This document shows positions 51,916 through 61,034 of a stretch of DNA of 64,000 bases, piece after piece. The position numbers and the translations under genes were made by a program. Every line of letters starts with the position of its first letter. The stretch's first letter is position 1. Origin of the DNA: Achromobacter xylosoxidans A8 (GTDB taxonomy: Bacteria; Pseudomonadota; Gammaproteobacteria; Burkholderiales; Burkholderiaceae_B); assembly GCF_000165835.1 (NCBI RefSeq), contig NC_014640.1, positions 1,240,001-1,304,000 on the forward strand, in the 5' to 3' direction. The notes under the pieces are model-generated. The model was given only the letters and a program-made list of their open reading frames with translations, was not told where the DNA came from and made no database searches.

Positions 51916-52794
51916 TTAGCCCAGGCCGAGCTGAGCCTCGGCCATTTCCACGAACGCCTGCATCAGCGCCGAACGTACGCCCGACCGCAGCCATATCGCG
52001 CCCACCGTGCGCACCGGGCAAGGCGGCGGCAGCGGCCAGCGCCTGACGCGGGCTGGCGGTTCGCCCGTGGTCGCCCAGTCGGGCAGCAGCGCCACGCCCA
52101 ATCCTTCCGACACGAGCTTGGCGATGGAGTCGATGCCATCGAGCTCGAAGCGCACATGCGGCCGCAAGCTGCGCGCGCGCAGGTAGTCGTCGGCCATTTT
52201 GCCGCCCACCACGCTGCGGTCATAGCAGATGTAGGGTTCGCGCGCGATGACCGCCAGCGGATCGCGCACCTTCATGTCGGCCGGCGTGACCAGCACCAGG
52301 GGCTCCTGCCACAGGTCGCGCCAGGCGCAGGTCTTGGGGATGGCGAACAGCGGATGCACCAGCAGTGCGCCGTCCAGTTCTCCCGACAGCACCTTGCCGT
52401 AGAGCAGGGTGGTGGGTGCAGGTTCTATGTAGATTTCGATGTGGGGATGGCGCGCGGTCCAGGTGCGCAGCACGGGCGGCATGATGCCGGTCAGCGCGGT
52501 GGGGGTGGCGCCCAGGCGCAGCGGCCCGGCGGGCAGTTCGGTGTCGGACGCGGCGGAACGCAGGTCGCGCACGTCGCGCAGGATGGCGCGGGCGCGCTCC
52601 AGAATCCGCAGGCCCGCCTGCGTGGGTTTCACGGTGCGGCCGGAGCGCGCGATCAAGGCGCTGCCCATGTCCGCTTCCAGCGCGCGCAAGCGCTGCTGCA
52701 CCGTGGCGGGCGTCAGCCCCTGGTGACGCGCGGCCTGGGCGATGGAGCCCAGCTCCACCACGTGCACATAGGTTTGCAGAAAGCGCGAATCCAC
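51916..52794 (-). CDS. LysR family transcriptional regulator
   Basis: A 292-residue regulator. The N-terminal winged helix is FLQTYVHVVELGSIAQAARH with LTPATVQQRLRALEADMGSALIAR split over the recognition helix; the rest is the two-lobed inducer-binding domain. It starts at GTG with AAGGAGG upstream and is divergent from the enolase-superfamily gene, the usual LysR arrangement, so it probably controls that gene and its downstream partner. TTCAT-N13-ATGAA at 52824-52846 in the divergent spacer could be its binding site. Confidence 0.9.
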   Translation of the reverse strand: MDSRFLQTYVHVVELGSIAQAARHQGLTPATVQQRLRALEADMGSALIARSGRTVKPTQAGLRILERARAILRDVRDLRSAASDTELPAGPLRLGATPTALTGIMPPVLRTWTARHPHIEIYIEPAPTTLLYGKVLSGELDGALLVHPLFAIPKTCAWRDLWQEPLVLVTPADMKVRDPLAVIAREPYICYDRSVVGGKMADDYLRARSLRPHVRFELDGIDSIAKLVSEGLGVALLPDWATTGEPPARVRRWPLPPPCPVRTVGAIWLRSGVRSALMQAFVEMAEAQLGLG

Positions 52795-52823
52795 CGGCGC
52801 CGCCCTCCTTAAAAGATGTTTTT

Positions 52824-52846
52824 TTCATATTCTAAAGATGGATGAA
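52824..52846. promoter_or_regulatory. Candidate LysR operator
   Basis: TTCAT and ATGAA arms 13 bp apart, giving a T-N11-A core, within the divergent LysR/enolase-superfamily spacer. Confidence 0.35.
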
Positions 52847-52952
52847 GATAATTGTTGTTTTCTTTGGCCGCGGCAAGAATACAGACAGAGCGTTGAGGCC
52901 GCGCACGCCGCGCCGGCCCCGCCCGACCATCCCGCTTACCAAGGAGCCAGTT

Positions 52953-54080
52953 GTGCCCATCATTGAATCCATAGACGTGTGCGCCGCCGCGGTGCCCCTG
53001 GACAAGGTCACCTCGTTTTCGAACCGCAGCGTGTCGACGCGCCACTACGGCCTGGTGAAGGTCCGCTCCTCCGACGGCGTGGAAGGCATCGGCTTCTGCT
53101 ACGTGGGCAGCGCGGGCGGCGCCATCTTCGAGGCCGCGGTGCGGGATCTGCTGGGGCCCGTGCTGCTGGGTAAGGATTCACTCGCCGTCGAAGGCCTGTG
53201 GCAGGCGATGTATCAGGAAGCCCTGCTGCAAGGCCGGCAAGGCACCGTGATGCGGGCGCTGAGCGCCCTGGACATCGCGCTGTGGGACCTGAACGCCAAG
53301 ACCGTCGGCCTGCCGCTGCACAAGTACCTGGGCGCGGTTGAACTGGAAACCGTGCCGGCCTACGCCAGCGGCGGCTATTACCTGGACGGCAAGACCCCCC
53401 AGCACCTGGGCGAGGAAATGGCGAGCTATGTGGACAAGGGCTTCCGCGCCGTGAAGATGAAGACCGGCCGCCTGTCCCCGGCCGAGGAAGAGGCCCGTTT
53501 GAAGGCCGCGCGCGAGGCCATCGGACCCGACGTCGAACTGATGATGGACTGCAACAACGCCTGGCAGGACGTGACCCAGGCCATGCAATACATTCGACGC
53601 TTCGAACAGTACGATCCGTACTTCATCGAAGAACCCTTCGGCCCCGACGACATCGACAGCCATGCCAAGCTTGCGCGCCTGACGCGCTTGCCCATCGCCA
53701 CCGCCGAGATCGGCTATGGCCGCTGGTATCACAAGGAGTTGCTGGACAAGGGCGCGGCCGGCATCCTGCAGACCGACGCAGCCGTCTGCGGCGGCATCAC
53801 CGAATGGAAGCGCATCGCCGCCACCGCCGCCAGCTACGGCGTGGTGGTCTGCCCGCACTGGTTCCATGATGTGCACGCGCCGCTGGTTGCCGCCACGCCC
53901 AATGCGCGCTATGTCGAATTCTTCTGGGACGACCAGGTGCTGAATTTCCGCAGGCTGGTGGATCGCCAACTGACCCACAAGCAGGGGCGCGTGGTGCTGC
54001 ACCAGGAACCCGGCCTGGGCTTCGGTTTCGATGAGCGCATGGTCGAACGCTACGGCAAGTGGAGCCGCGTCGGCAAATAA
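52953..54080 (+). CDS. Mandelate racemase/muconate lactonizing enzyme family (enolase superfamily)
   Basis: A 375-residue TIM-barrel enzyme that abstracts a proton next to a carboxylate. The general bases and metal ligands are visible: Lys168-x-Lys170 (VKMKTGR), Asp199 (MMDCNNAW), Glu226 (FIEEPF), Glu252 (TAEIGYG) and a His-rich segment CPHWFHDVH (His302/305/308) at the position of the second catalytic base. These place it in the mandelate-racemase/acid-sugar-dehydratase branch. The GTG at 52953 is chosen because AAGGAG lies six bases upstream; the frame to its left is not conserved. Followed by a Bug-type binding-protein gene. Confidence 0.92.
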   Translation: MPIIESIDVCAAAVPLDKVTSFSNRSVSTRHYGLVKVRSSDGVEGIGFCYVGSAGGAIFEAAVRDLLGPVLLGKDSLAVEGLWQAMYQEALLQGRQGTVMRALSALDIALWDLNAKTVGLPLHKYLGAVELETVPAYASGGYYLDGKTPQHLGEEMASYVDKGFRAVKMKTGRLSPAEEEARLKAAREAIGPDVELMMDCNNAWQDVTQAMQYIRRFEQYDPYFIEEPFGPDDIDSHAKLARLTRLPIATAEIGYGRWYHKELLDKGAAGILQTDAAVCGGITEWKRIAATAASYGVVVCPHWFHDVHAPLVAATPNARYVEFFWDDQVLNFRRLVDRQLTHKQGRVVLHQEPGLGFGFDERMVERYGKWSRVGK

Positions 54081-54239
54081 TGGCCGGAACGCGGTCGGTC
54101 GGCATCGCCGCCGACTGGCCGCGACGAGCCGCGCAGGAGCGCCGCAGCCAGGTCGCGCAAGACGGCCGGAGGCGGTGAATGCTGGCAGTGTTTCGATAAC
54201 CAGTCGCCGGCCATCGGACCGGCGCGCGAGGAGACAGCA

Positions 54240-55220
54240 ATGCAACGTAGGCAATTCATGACCGGCGCCGCTGCGCTGGGGGCCGCGCTGGTCCTGCCGG
54301 CGGCGGCGCGGGCGCAAGACCTGCCGCAGGGGCCGGTCAAGATCGTGGTGGGTTTTCCGGCTGGCGGCGGCACCGACGTGCTGGCGCGCCTGCTGGGGCA
54401 GAAGCTGGGCGTGATGTGGAACATTCCCGTCATCGTCGAAAACCGCGCCGGCGCGGCCGGCATCATCGCCGCCGAGCAGGTGGCGCGCCAGCCCAACGAC
54501 GGCAACACGCTGTTGATGGCGCACGTCAACAGCCACGGCATCGCGCCGGGTCTGCAGCCCAAGCTGGCCTATTCCGTGGAGCGCGATTTCACGCCCATCG
54601 CGCTGGTCGGCAAGACCCCTACCATCCTGATGGGCGGCGCCGCGCAGCCCGCCAAGACGCTGCCCGAACTGGTCGCGCTGTGCAAGGCGCAGCCGGGCAA
54701 AATCGTTTTCGGTTCGGCCGGCAGCGGTTCGGCGCAACACCTGGCGCTGGAAATCTTCAAGGCTCGCGCCGGCATCGACGTGCTGCACGTGCCTTACAAA
54801 GGTTCGGCGCCCCTGATGAACGACCTGTTGGGCGGCCACGTGCAGTATTGCTTCGAAGGCATGACCACTGCCACGCCGCTGGTGCAATCCGGCAAGGTGA
54901 TCGCGCTGGCGCAGACACTGCTGCAGCGCTCCAAGAGCCACCCCAATGTGCCGACCGTGGCCGAGCAGGGCTATCCCGGCTTCGAGGCCAGCATCTGGTT
55001 CGGCATGGTCGGTCCGGGCAAGATGCCCGCCGCCATGGTCCAGCGCATGAACCAGGACATCGACCGCGTCCTGGCGATGGCCGATGTGCAGGAAAAGCTG
55101 GCGCAGGTGGGAGCGGAGGACGGCGGCGGCAGCGTCCAGCGCTTCGCTGACTTCATGAAGCAGGAGCAGCAGAAGTACGCCCAGACCATCCGCGACGCGA
55201 AGATCGTGGCTGAAGGCTGA
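54240..55220 (+). CDS. Tripartite tricarboxylate transporter substrate-binding protein (Bug/TctC family)
   Basis: A 326-residue periplasmic binding protein. Its N terminus MQRRQFMTGAAALGAALVLP has the RRxFM twin-arginine pattern and ends AARAQ, so export by Tat is possible. Bug signatures include GPVKIVVGFPAGGGTDVLAR, VENRAGAAGIIAAEQVARQP and LHVPYKGSAPLMNDLLGGHV. No TctA/TctB membrane genes are beside it, which is usual for the many orphan Bug proteins of Bordetella and Achromobacter. It may import or sense the substrate of the preceding enzyme. Confidence 0.92.
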   Translation: MQRRQFMTGAAALGAALVLPAAARAQDLPQGPVKIVVGFPAGGGTDVLARLLGQKLGVMWNIPVIVENRAGAAGIIAAEQVARQPNDGNTLLMAHVNSHGIAPGLQPKLAYSVERDFTPIALVGKTPTILMGGAAQPAKTLPELVALCKAQPGKIVFGSAGSGSAQHLALEIFKARAGIDVLHVPYKGSAPLMNDLLGGHVQYCFEGMTTATPLVQSGKVIALAQTLLQRSKSHPNVPTVAEQGYPGFEASIWFGMVGPGKMPAAMVQRMNQDIDRVLAMADVQEKLAQVGAEDGGGSVQRFADFMKQEQQKYAQTIRDAKIVAEG

Positions 55221-55318
55221 GGCGCCGCCGGCGGGCGGAAATTGATGGAGACACTGGCCCCCCAAAAAGTGTAAAAAGATATAACCTCGCCTGCCGGCGA
55301 TTCCTGGGGACGGCCTCG

Positions 55319-56905
55319 ATGCCGCGCAAGTTAGTAATCGGCATCGCCATCGCTCTCGCCGCCGCAGCGGCGCTGCTGCCCATCGGCTTCGCACTGCATA
55401 TGTCCTGGTCCCGCGCCGTCGCGGGCGAACAGCGCTACCTGGATGACCAGGCCCAGCGCATCCTGACGGAAACCCAGGACCTGCTGGACCAGACCGTGGC
55501 CACGCTGCGCGACTTGGACGGCCTGGCGTTCGATCCCTGTTCACCGCAGCACATCCGCCATATGCGGGCCCTGGCCCTGCGGGACCGGGCCGTGGACGAC
55601 CTGGCCTATGTGGCGGGCGGAGTCGTCCTATGCACTACCTGGGGCGTGCCCAGCTACGAGGAGCCGCTGGTTCCGGCCCAGGTCGAACTGGCCAACGGCG
55701 CACGTCTGCTGCTGGACGCGGTGCCTGTACTGAGCCCCGGCATCAGGATGGTTGCCGTGCGCCATGGCGATTACAGCGCCTTGTTCGAACCGGGCCGGTT
55801 CACCGAAAAGGCGGCTACCGACGGCGCCCAGCTCGCCGTGGTCCTGCCGGGCGTGGGCATGCTCGGCACGCGCAATGACCCCGACCTGGTGCTGGTGTCG
55901 CAGGCGCTCAACGGCGGCAAGCTGGACATCGACGAGGCCTATCTCAGCGCCGTCGCGCGCAATGCGGACCTGGCCGTCGTCCTGCTCGAACCACAAACCG
56001 AAGCGTTGGACATGTTGCCGCGCGAACGCCTGTTCTGGCTGCCCATCGGCGCGCTGGTCGCCGGTGTCATGATCGCGCTGGTGGTCTGGCTGTCGCGCCG
56101 GCGCCTGTCCATCGCGGGCGAACTGGCCGCCGGCATCAGGCGGCGGGAGTTCGCCGTGCACTACCAGCCCATCATCGATCTGCGCACCGGCCGCTGCATC
56201 GGCGCGGAGGCGCTGGTCCGATGGACAAGGCGCTGCGGCAATACGTTGCGGCCCGACCTGTTCATCTCCATCGCCGAAGACAACGGGTTGATGACCCGCA
56301 TCACCGAAGAAGTGTTCCGCCTGGTCATTCGGGACATGGAGGATCTGCTCGGTGAGGACCGCGGGGCGCACATCTCCGTCAACCTGAGCGCCAGCGATCT
56401 CAAGGACGGGCGGGCGCTGCGGGTGCTGCAGCGCATGCTCGAAGGGACGGCCATCGACCCCCGGCAGATCTGGCTGGAAGCCACCGAGCGCGGCTTCATG
56501 GATGTGGACAAGGCCTGCAGCGTCATCGAGCAGGCCCGCGCGCAAGGCCATGCCGTGGCCATCGACGACTTCGGCACGGGCTACTCCAGCCTGTCCTATC
56601 TCCAACGGCTGCCGCTGGATTCGCTGAAGATCGACAAGTCCTTCGTCGACACCATCGGCACCGATTCCGCCACCCACAAGGTGACGGACCACATCATCGA
56701 CATGGCGAAGTCGCTGAACCTGCTGACCGTGGCCGAAGGCATCGAGCGCCAGGAGCAGGAAGACCACCTGAAAGCGCGCGAGGTGGATTTCGGCCAGGGC
56801 TGGTTGTATGGCAAACCCATGCCGGCACCGGAGTTCATCGCCTACTACAAGAAAAACGTGGCCAGCACGCCGCCGCCCAGCCGGATGCCCGACGCGCGGG
56901 CTTGA
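55319..56905 (+). CDS. Cyclic-di-GMP phosphodiesterase with CSS-motif sensor and EAL domain
   Basis: A 528-residue inner-membrane protein. TM1 (about residues 5-28) and TM2 (about 240-258) bracket a periplasmic CSS-type domain with redox-sensing cysteines C74 (FDPCSP) and C105 (VVLCTTWG). The cytoplasmic EAL domain appears active: E297-A-L in GAEALVRW, ISVNLSASDL, EATERGFM, IDDFGTGYSSLSYL, the Lys of LKIDKSFVD and AEGIE are all present. In relatives the disulfide state set by DsbA/DsbB controls phosphodiesterase activity. It is transcribed alone. Confidence 0.93.
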   Translation: MPRKLVIGIAIALAAAAALLPIGFALHMSWSRAVAGEQRYLDDQAQRILTETQDLLDQTVATLRDLDGLAFDPCSPQHIRHMRALALRDRAVDDLAYVAGGVVLCTTWGVPSYEEPLVPAQVELANGARLLLDAVPVLSPGIRMVAVRHGDYSALFEPGRFTEKAATDGAQLAVVLPGVGMLGTRNDPDLVLVSQALNGGKLDIDEAYLSAVARNADLAVVLLEPQTEALDMLPRERLFWLPIGALVAGVMIALVVWLSRRRLSIAGELAAGIRRREFAVHYQPIIDLRTGRCIGAEALVRWTRRCGNTLRPDLFISIAEDNGLMTRITEEVFRLVIRDMEDLLGEDRGAHISVNLSASDLKDGRALRVLQRMLEGTAIDPRQIWLEATERGFMDVDKACSVIEQARAQGHAVAIDDFGTGYSSLSYLQRLPLDSLKIDKSFVDTIGTDSATHKVTDHIIDMAKSLNLLTVAEGIERQEQEDHLKAREVDFGQGWLYGKPMPAPEFIAYYKKNVASTPPPSRMPDARA

Positions 56906-57011
56906 GGCGAGGGGCGATACGCCCTGAAGTGCCAGCAGATCCCGTGTCGCTTTGGCGAATACGGGAAACCTCGCATTGTTCCCGGCGCGTGCCCTTCTTA
57001 ATAATAGAATC

Positions 57012-57025
57012 AGAATTCAAATTCT
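57012..57025. promoter_or_regulatory. AT-rich inverted repeat upstream of the porin
   Basis: AGAATT-CA-AATTCT lies about 100 bp before the porin start in an unusually AT-rich stretch. It may be an operator or part of the promoter. Confidence 0.3.
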
Positions 57026-57125
57026 AAATAAAGAGCCACGGTAGCTTGAGAGGCGGCGTAGGTGGAGAAGGGCCGTTGCAGGCGTTGTCGACGTGGCTCG
57101 TCACAACAAACCTGAGGAGACACTT

Positions 57126-58307
57126 GTGGGTCAGGAAGTCGCTATTCGTCGGGACGAGCCGCCATGCCGGCCGGATTCATCAACGTTGCGGGTTTCGGGC
57201 GGCATCTCTCGCCTGCTTTCGCGCTTGAGTGTGGGCGTCATAGCCCTGCTGTCGTGCGCGACCGGGGGCGACTCGATAGCGGCGACCCTGCAGTTCTATG
57301 GTCTTATCGATACCTTCGTGATGTACGCCCACAATGGTGGCGCTTCTCACTTCAGGATGGGTAGCGACAGCGGCGTGTTCGAACGCAAATACGCGACCGC
57401 CACCGATTCGTTCTGGGGCCTTCTGGGGACTGAAGACTTGGGGGATGGGGTGCAAGTCCAATTCCGTCTGGAAGGCGGCGTGCACATGACCAACGGCGCG
57501 ACGCGCTATCCAGACACTCTCTTCAACCGCGAGGCAAACCTGGCCGTCGGTTCGGCATCCTGGGGGACGCTCAAGTTGGGCAGACAGTACCCGGCGGTGG
57601 TGTCCCATACCGCCGATCCGTTCTTCTTTTCCGAAGCGTTCTCACCCGCGGCCTCGGCTTCTCAAATGATGATGGATCTTGGGGAGGGCGCCGCAAGGAT
57701 ACAGGTGCGGGTCAACGACGCCATTTCATATCAGACGCCGTCGATGAACGGGCTGGTCATCCACGCGCTATATGCCCCGCAGCAGCGCAAGAAGCTGTTC
57801 GCGATGAATGGAGATAACGCCAGCGGGCCCACCGAGGGCGACACCGGCGCCCTGGCGACCTACACCAGTGGGCAGTGGGTGCTGGGCGGCTCCTACAATG
57901 CGTTGCGGTCGGAGTCGTTGCACGGATCATTCCGTACCGATCTGTTTGTCGCCAGCACCGCGTATACGACTGGCGCGCTGCAATCCTCCATCGTGTACAC
58001 CCTGGTGCGGCCCAAGGCGCCGGGCACCATTTCCGCACAGATCATGACCTTGAACTCCTTATGGCAGCAGGGCCCGCACATGTTGCGCGGCACGCTGCTC
58101 TACCGGGCGCTCAATGGCCGATCGGACCACACGATAGGCGGCTTGCTCGGCTACGACTACGCGCTGTCGAAGCGGTCCAGCGTCTACACGCGGGCGGGGG
58201 GGTTCAAGAACACTTCCAGGGCCTTCTATGGGCTCGGCGCCAGCGTGCCAATGCAGGCGGGCGCCAGTTCCACTGTTCTCGCGCTCGGCATCATGCACCG
58301 GTTCTGA
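57126..58307 (+). CDS. Gram-negative general porin
   Basis: A 393-residue outer-membrane porin with a 16-strand barrel typical of Betaproteobacteria. Landmarks are LQFYGLIDTFVMYAHN at the mature N terminus, SFWGLLGTEDLGDGVQVQFRLEGGV, FNREANLAVGSASWGTLKLGRQY and the terminal aromatic LALGIMHRF. The GTG at 57126 has GAGGAG five bases upstream. The signal sequence is odd: a charged region of about 35 residues precedes the hydrophobic core LSVGVIALLSCATGGDSIAA, so a later start is possible. It lies between the EAL gene and an IclR regulator; no terminator is obvious. Confidence 0.88.
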   Translation: MGQEVAIRRDEPPCRPDSSTLRVSGGISRLLSRLSVGVIALLSCATGGDSIAATLQFYGLIDTFVMYAHNGGASHFRMGSDSGVFERKYATATDSFWGLLGTEDLGDGVQVQFRLEGGVHMTNGATRYPDTLFNREANLAVGSASWGTLKLGRQYPAVVSHTADPFFFSEAFSPAASASQMMMDLGEGAARIQVRVNDAISYQTPSMNGLVIHALYAPQQRKKLFAMNGDNASGPTEGDTGALATYTSGQWVLGGSYNALRSESLHGSFRTDLFVASTAYTTGALQSSIVYTLVRPKAPGTISAQIMTLNSLWQQGPHMLRGTLLYRALNGRSDHTIGGLLGYDYALSKRSSVYTRAGGFKNTSRAFYGLGASVPMQAGASSTVLALGIMHRF

Positions 58308-58349
58308 CGCCGGCCGGCAGGACTTGCCGGACCCTTTGGGCCGCAGCGC

Positions 58350-59195
58350 CTAGCGCGCCTGCGGTTCCACCCAACCCGCCGTGGCCGAAATCGAGCGCGC
58401 TTTTTCACTGAGCAGCCGCGCTGTATCGGATTGCAGATCATCGTCGATGGCGCCCACGGGGCCCATCAGCGTGATGGCCGCCTTCATCTCGCCCAGCATG
58501 TCGAAAATGGGCGCCGACAGCGACGTGAAGTGCGGCAGCAGCGCATCGCGGCAGCGGCTGAGGTGGTGCTGGAGCACTTCCTCGCGGATGGCCTGTACGT
58601 CTTTCTGGGTGTAGGGCCTGCCGGCAACGCCATATGCGTCTGCCCCGGCCGTGGCCATTTCCTGCTCCAGCAGTTCGCGCGTGCTGGCTTCCGGCAAGTG
58701 GGCCAGGAAGTTGCGGCCCAGCGCGGATGACAGCAACGGCAGCACGCTGCCCACGCGCAGTTCCAGCAGGGGGCGGCTGCGGGCGCCTTCGACGCGGTAG
58801 ACGATGGTCGGGCCCTTGTTGCCCCACACGCCAAGGAACACGGTGTGGCCGGTGATCGCGGCCACTTCGGCCATGATGGGCCGGGCGGTGGTGAACACGT
58901 CGAACTGCTCCAGGGCCGCCAGACCCAGCCGCAAGGCATAAGGTCCCAGGCCGTAGTGGCCGGTATCCGCGTGCTGCTGCACCACGCCCACCTTCTGGAA
59001 GCTGACCAGGTAGTAGTGGACGTTGGGTACCGTCAATTCACAGGCGTCGGCGATTTCCTTCAGGGGCAGGGGGCGGCCGGCCTTGCGGATGACGTCCAGG
59101 ATCCGGAACCCCACTTCGATCGACTGGATGCCCCTGCGCGCGGCGGCAGGCGCCTGTTCCGCGTTCTTTTCTACCTTGCCGGCGGGCCTTGCCAT
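58350..59195 (-). CDS. IclR family transcriptional regulator
   Basis: A 281-residue regulator. The N-terminal winged helix is IQSIEVGFRILDVIRKAGRP followed by LKEIADACELTVPNVHYYLVSF; the C-terminal effector domain has VGSVLPLLSSALGRNFLAHLP and related segments. The ATG at 59195 has GGAGG six bases upstream, while a GTG twelve bases earlier overlaps that site. It is divergent from the MFS transporter-nitrilase-flavin reductase operon and is its likely regulator. Confidence 0.9.
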   Translation of the reverse strand: MARPAGKVEKNAEQAPAAARRGIQSIEVGFRILDVIRKAGRPLPLKEIADACELTVPNVHYYLVSFQKVGVVQQHADTGHYGLGPYALRLGLAALEQFDVFTTARPIMAEVAAITGHTVFLGVWGNKGPTIVYRVEGARSRPLLELRVGSVLPLLSSALGRNFLAHLPEASTRELLEQEMATAGADAYGVAGRPYTQKDVQAIREEVLQHHLSRCRDALLPHFTSLSAPIFDMLGEMKAAITLMGPVGAIDDDLQSDTARLLSEKARSISATAGWVEPQAR

Positions 59196-59309
59196 TGCTG
59201 CCTCCACTGATTTTCTGGCGGGAGTTTAGCAGCGGGGCGTGCCGCTTCCGCCAGGGCCCAACGGCCGTCGCGCCGGGTTTTCCCTAGTTTTTCATGCCCT
59301 GATTTAAGT

Positions 59310-59341
59310 TTGATAATAGTTAATGACTACAGCATTATCAA
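59310..59341. promoter_or_regulatory. Inverted repeat in the IclR/transporter spacer
   Basis: TTGATAAT and ATTATCAA arms are perfect and 16 bp apart, 25 bp before the transporter start. A good candidate operator for the divergent IclR regulator. Confidence 0.4.
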
Positions 59342-59366
59342 TCTAAAGCGATTGGGGAAAGCAGGC

Positions 59367-61019
59367 ATGGAAGCGAATGTGGCAATGCAGCGGATCGACG
59401 CGGGTCCGACGCTCAGCAGGAAGGAGGAACGCCAGGTGGTGGTGGCCTCGACCCTGGGCACCTTGTTCGAGTGGTACGACTTTTTCATCTACGGGACCCT
59501 GGCCGTATTCATGAGCCAGGTGCTGTTCCCGCAGGACAACCCCACGGTGGCGCTGCTGGCCGCGCTGGGCGCGCTGGCGGTGGGCTTCATCATCCGGCCG
59601 CTGGGCGCGGTGATGTTCGGCTACCTGGGCGACAAGCTGGGCCGCAAGTACACCTTCCTGATCACCGTGGTCATGATGGGCGGCGCAACCGTGCTGATCG
59701 GCTGCCTGCCCACCTATGAGTCGGCCGGCCACCTGTCGTGGATCCTGCTGCTGACCCTGCGCGTGGTGCAGGGCCTGGCGGTGGGCGGCGAGTACGGCGG
59801 CGCGGTCATCTATGTGGCCGAGCACTGCGAGCCCAAGCGTCGCGGACTGCTGACGGGCTGGATCCAGATCACCTCGTCGGCGGGCCTGATCCTGTCCCTG
59901 ATCGTGATCCTGTGCACGCAAGCCGCGATGAGCGCCGAGGATTTCCGCCAGTGGGGCTGGCGCCTGCCGTTCATCCTGTCGATTGTGATGTTGGCGATTT
60001 CGATCTACGTGCGCGCCAAGCTGCATGAGTCGCCCGTGTTCACGCGCATGAAGCAGCAGAACCGCCTGTCCAAGAACCCGGTCAAGGAAACCTTCGGCCA
60101 ATGGTCCAGCCTGCGGCTGGTGCTGCTGGCGCTGATCGGCGTGACCGCCGGCCAGGGCGCGACTTATTTCACCGGCCAGTTCTACGTCATGATCTTCCTG
60201 CAGCAGGCCGTGCAGCTGGACCAGACCAGCGTCTACACACTGATCCTGATCGGCTTCATCATCGGCGCGCCGACCTTCGTGCTGTTCGGCTGGCTGTCGG
60301 ACCGCATCGGCCGCAAGTGGATCATGATGGTCGGCCTGTTCGTTGCCGCCATCGGCTACCACTCCATGTTCGAGGTGCTGCTCAAGGCTGGCAATCCGGC
60401 GCTGGCCCAGGCCATGCAGAGCACGCCGGTGCGCGTGCATGCCGACACCAGCGGCGGCGCCTGCGACTTCGGCCTGCAGGCGGCAATGATAGGCAGCCAT
60501 GCCGACCACAAGAAGGTCTGCGTGCAGGCCAAGAAATTCCTGGTCGGCAAGGGCATCAACTTCGAATACGCCGCGCCGCTGCCCGGCCAGAGCATCGCCA
60601 TGAGCGTGGGCGGCACGACCGTCAACGGCTTTGACCGCGCCGCATACACCAGCGCGCTGACGGCCGCCGGCTATCCGGAGCGCGCCGATCCCGCGCGCGT
60701 CGACCGCACGACCATCATCCTGATCCTGGTGCTGATGACCGCCGTCGTCGCCATGGTCTACGGCCCGGTGGCGTCCTATCTGGTCGAACTGTTCCCGGCC
60801 CGCATCCGCTATACGGCGCTATCCTTCCCGTATCACATCGGCGCCGGCATCTTCGGCGGTATCGTGCCGTTTACCGCCACCTACCTGGCCCAGGCCAGCG
60901 GCAATATCTTTGGCGGCCTGATGTATCCGGTCGTCGTGACCGCGGTGGTCGGCGTCATCGGCAGCCTGTTCCTGCCGAATACCCGCGCCCGCGCCATCGA
61001 CGAAGACACCGCGCACTGA
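59367..61019 (+). CDS. MFS transporter, metabolite:H+ symporter (MHS) family
   Basis: A 550-residue, twelve-helix inner-membrane importer related to ProP/KgtP. The MHS signature TLFEWYDFFIYGTLAVFM opens the first helix; GYLGDKLGRKYTFLI and the repeat WLSDRIGRKWIMM are MFS signature loops. A large insertion (about residues 345-450) containing two Cys, CDFGLQAAMIGSHAD and VGGTTVNGFDRAAYT, is placed between later helices and probably faces the periplasm. The ATG at 59367 is preferred because upstream codons overlap the operator region. Substrate unknown; the nitrilase next door suggests a nitrile, amide or the acid produced from it. Confidence 0.9.
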   Translation: MEANVAMQRIDAGPTLSRKEERQVVVASTLGTLFEWYDFFIYGTLAVFMSQVLFPQDNPTVALLAALGALAVGFIIRPLGAVMFGYLGDKLGRKYTFLITVVMMGGATVLIGCLPTYESAGHLSWILLLTLRVVQGLAVGGEYGGAVIYVAEHCEPKRRGLLTGWIQITSSAGLILSLIVILCTQAAMSAEDFRQWGWRLPFILSIVMLAISIYVRAKLHESPVFTRMKQQNRLSKNPVKETFGQWSSLRLVLLALIGVTAGQGATYFTGQFYVMIFLQQAVQLDQTSVYTLILIGFIIGAPTFVLFGWLSDRIGRKWIMMVGLFVAAIGYHSMFEVLLKAGNPALAQAMQSTPVRVHADTSGGACDFGLQAAMIGSHADHKKVCVQAKKFLVGKGINFEYAAPLPGQSIAMSVGGTTVNGFDRAAYTSALTAAGYPERADPARVDRTTIILILVLMTAVVAMVYGPVASYLVELFPARIRYTALSFPYHIGAGIFGGIVPFTATYLAQASGNIFGGLMYPVVVTAVVGVIGSLFLPNTRARAIDEDTAH

Positions 61020-61034
61020 GAAAAAAGGAGAGAC

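Noticed and set aside
53178..55544. 788-codon minus-strand frame opposite the enolase-superfamily and Bug genes
   Set aside because: Runs antisense across two well-supported genes and has shadow composition.
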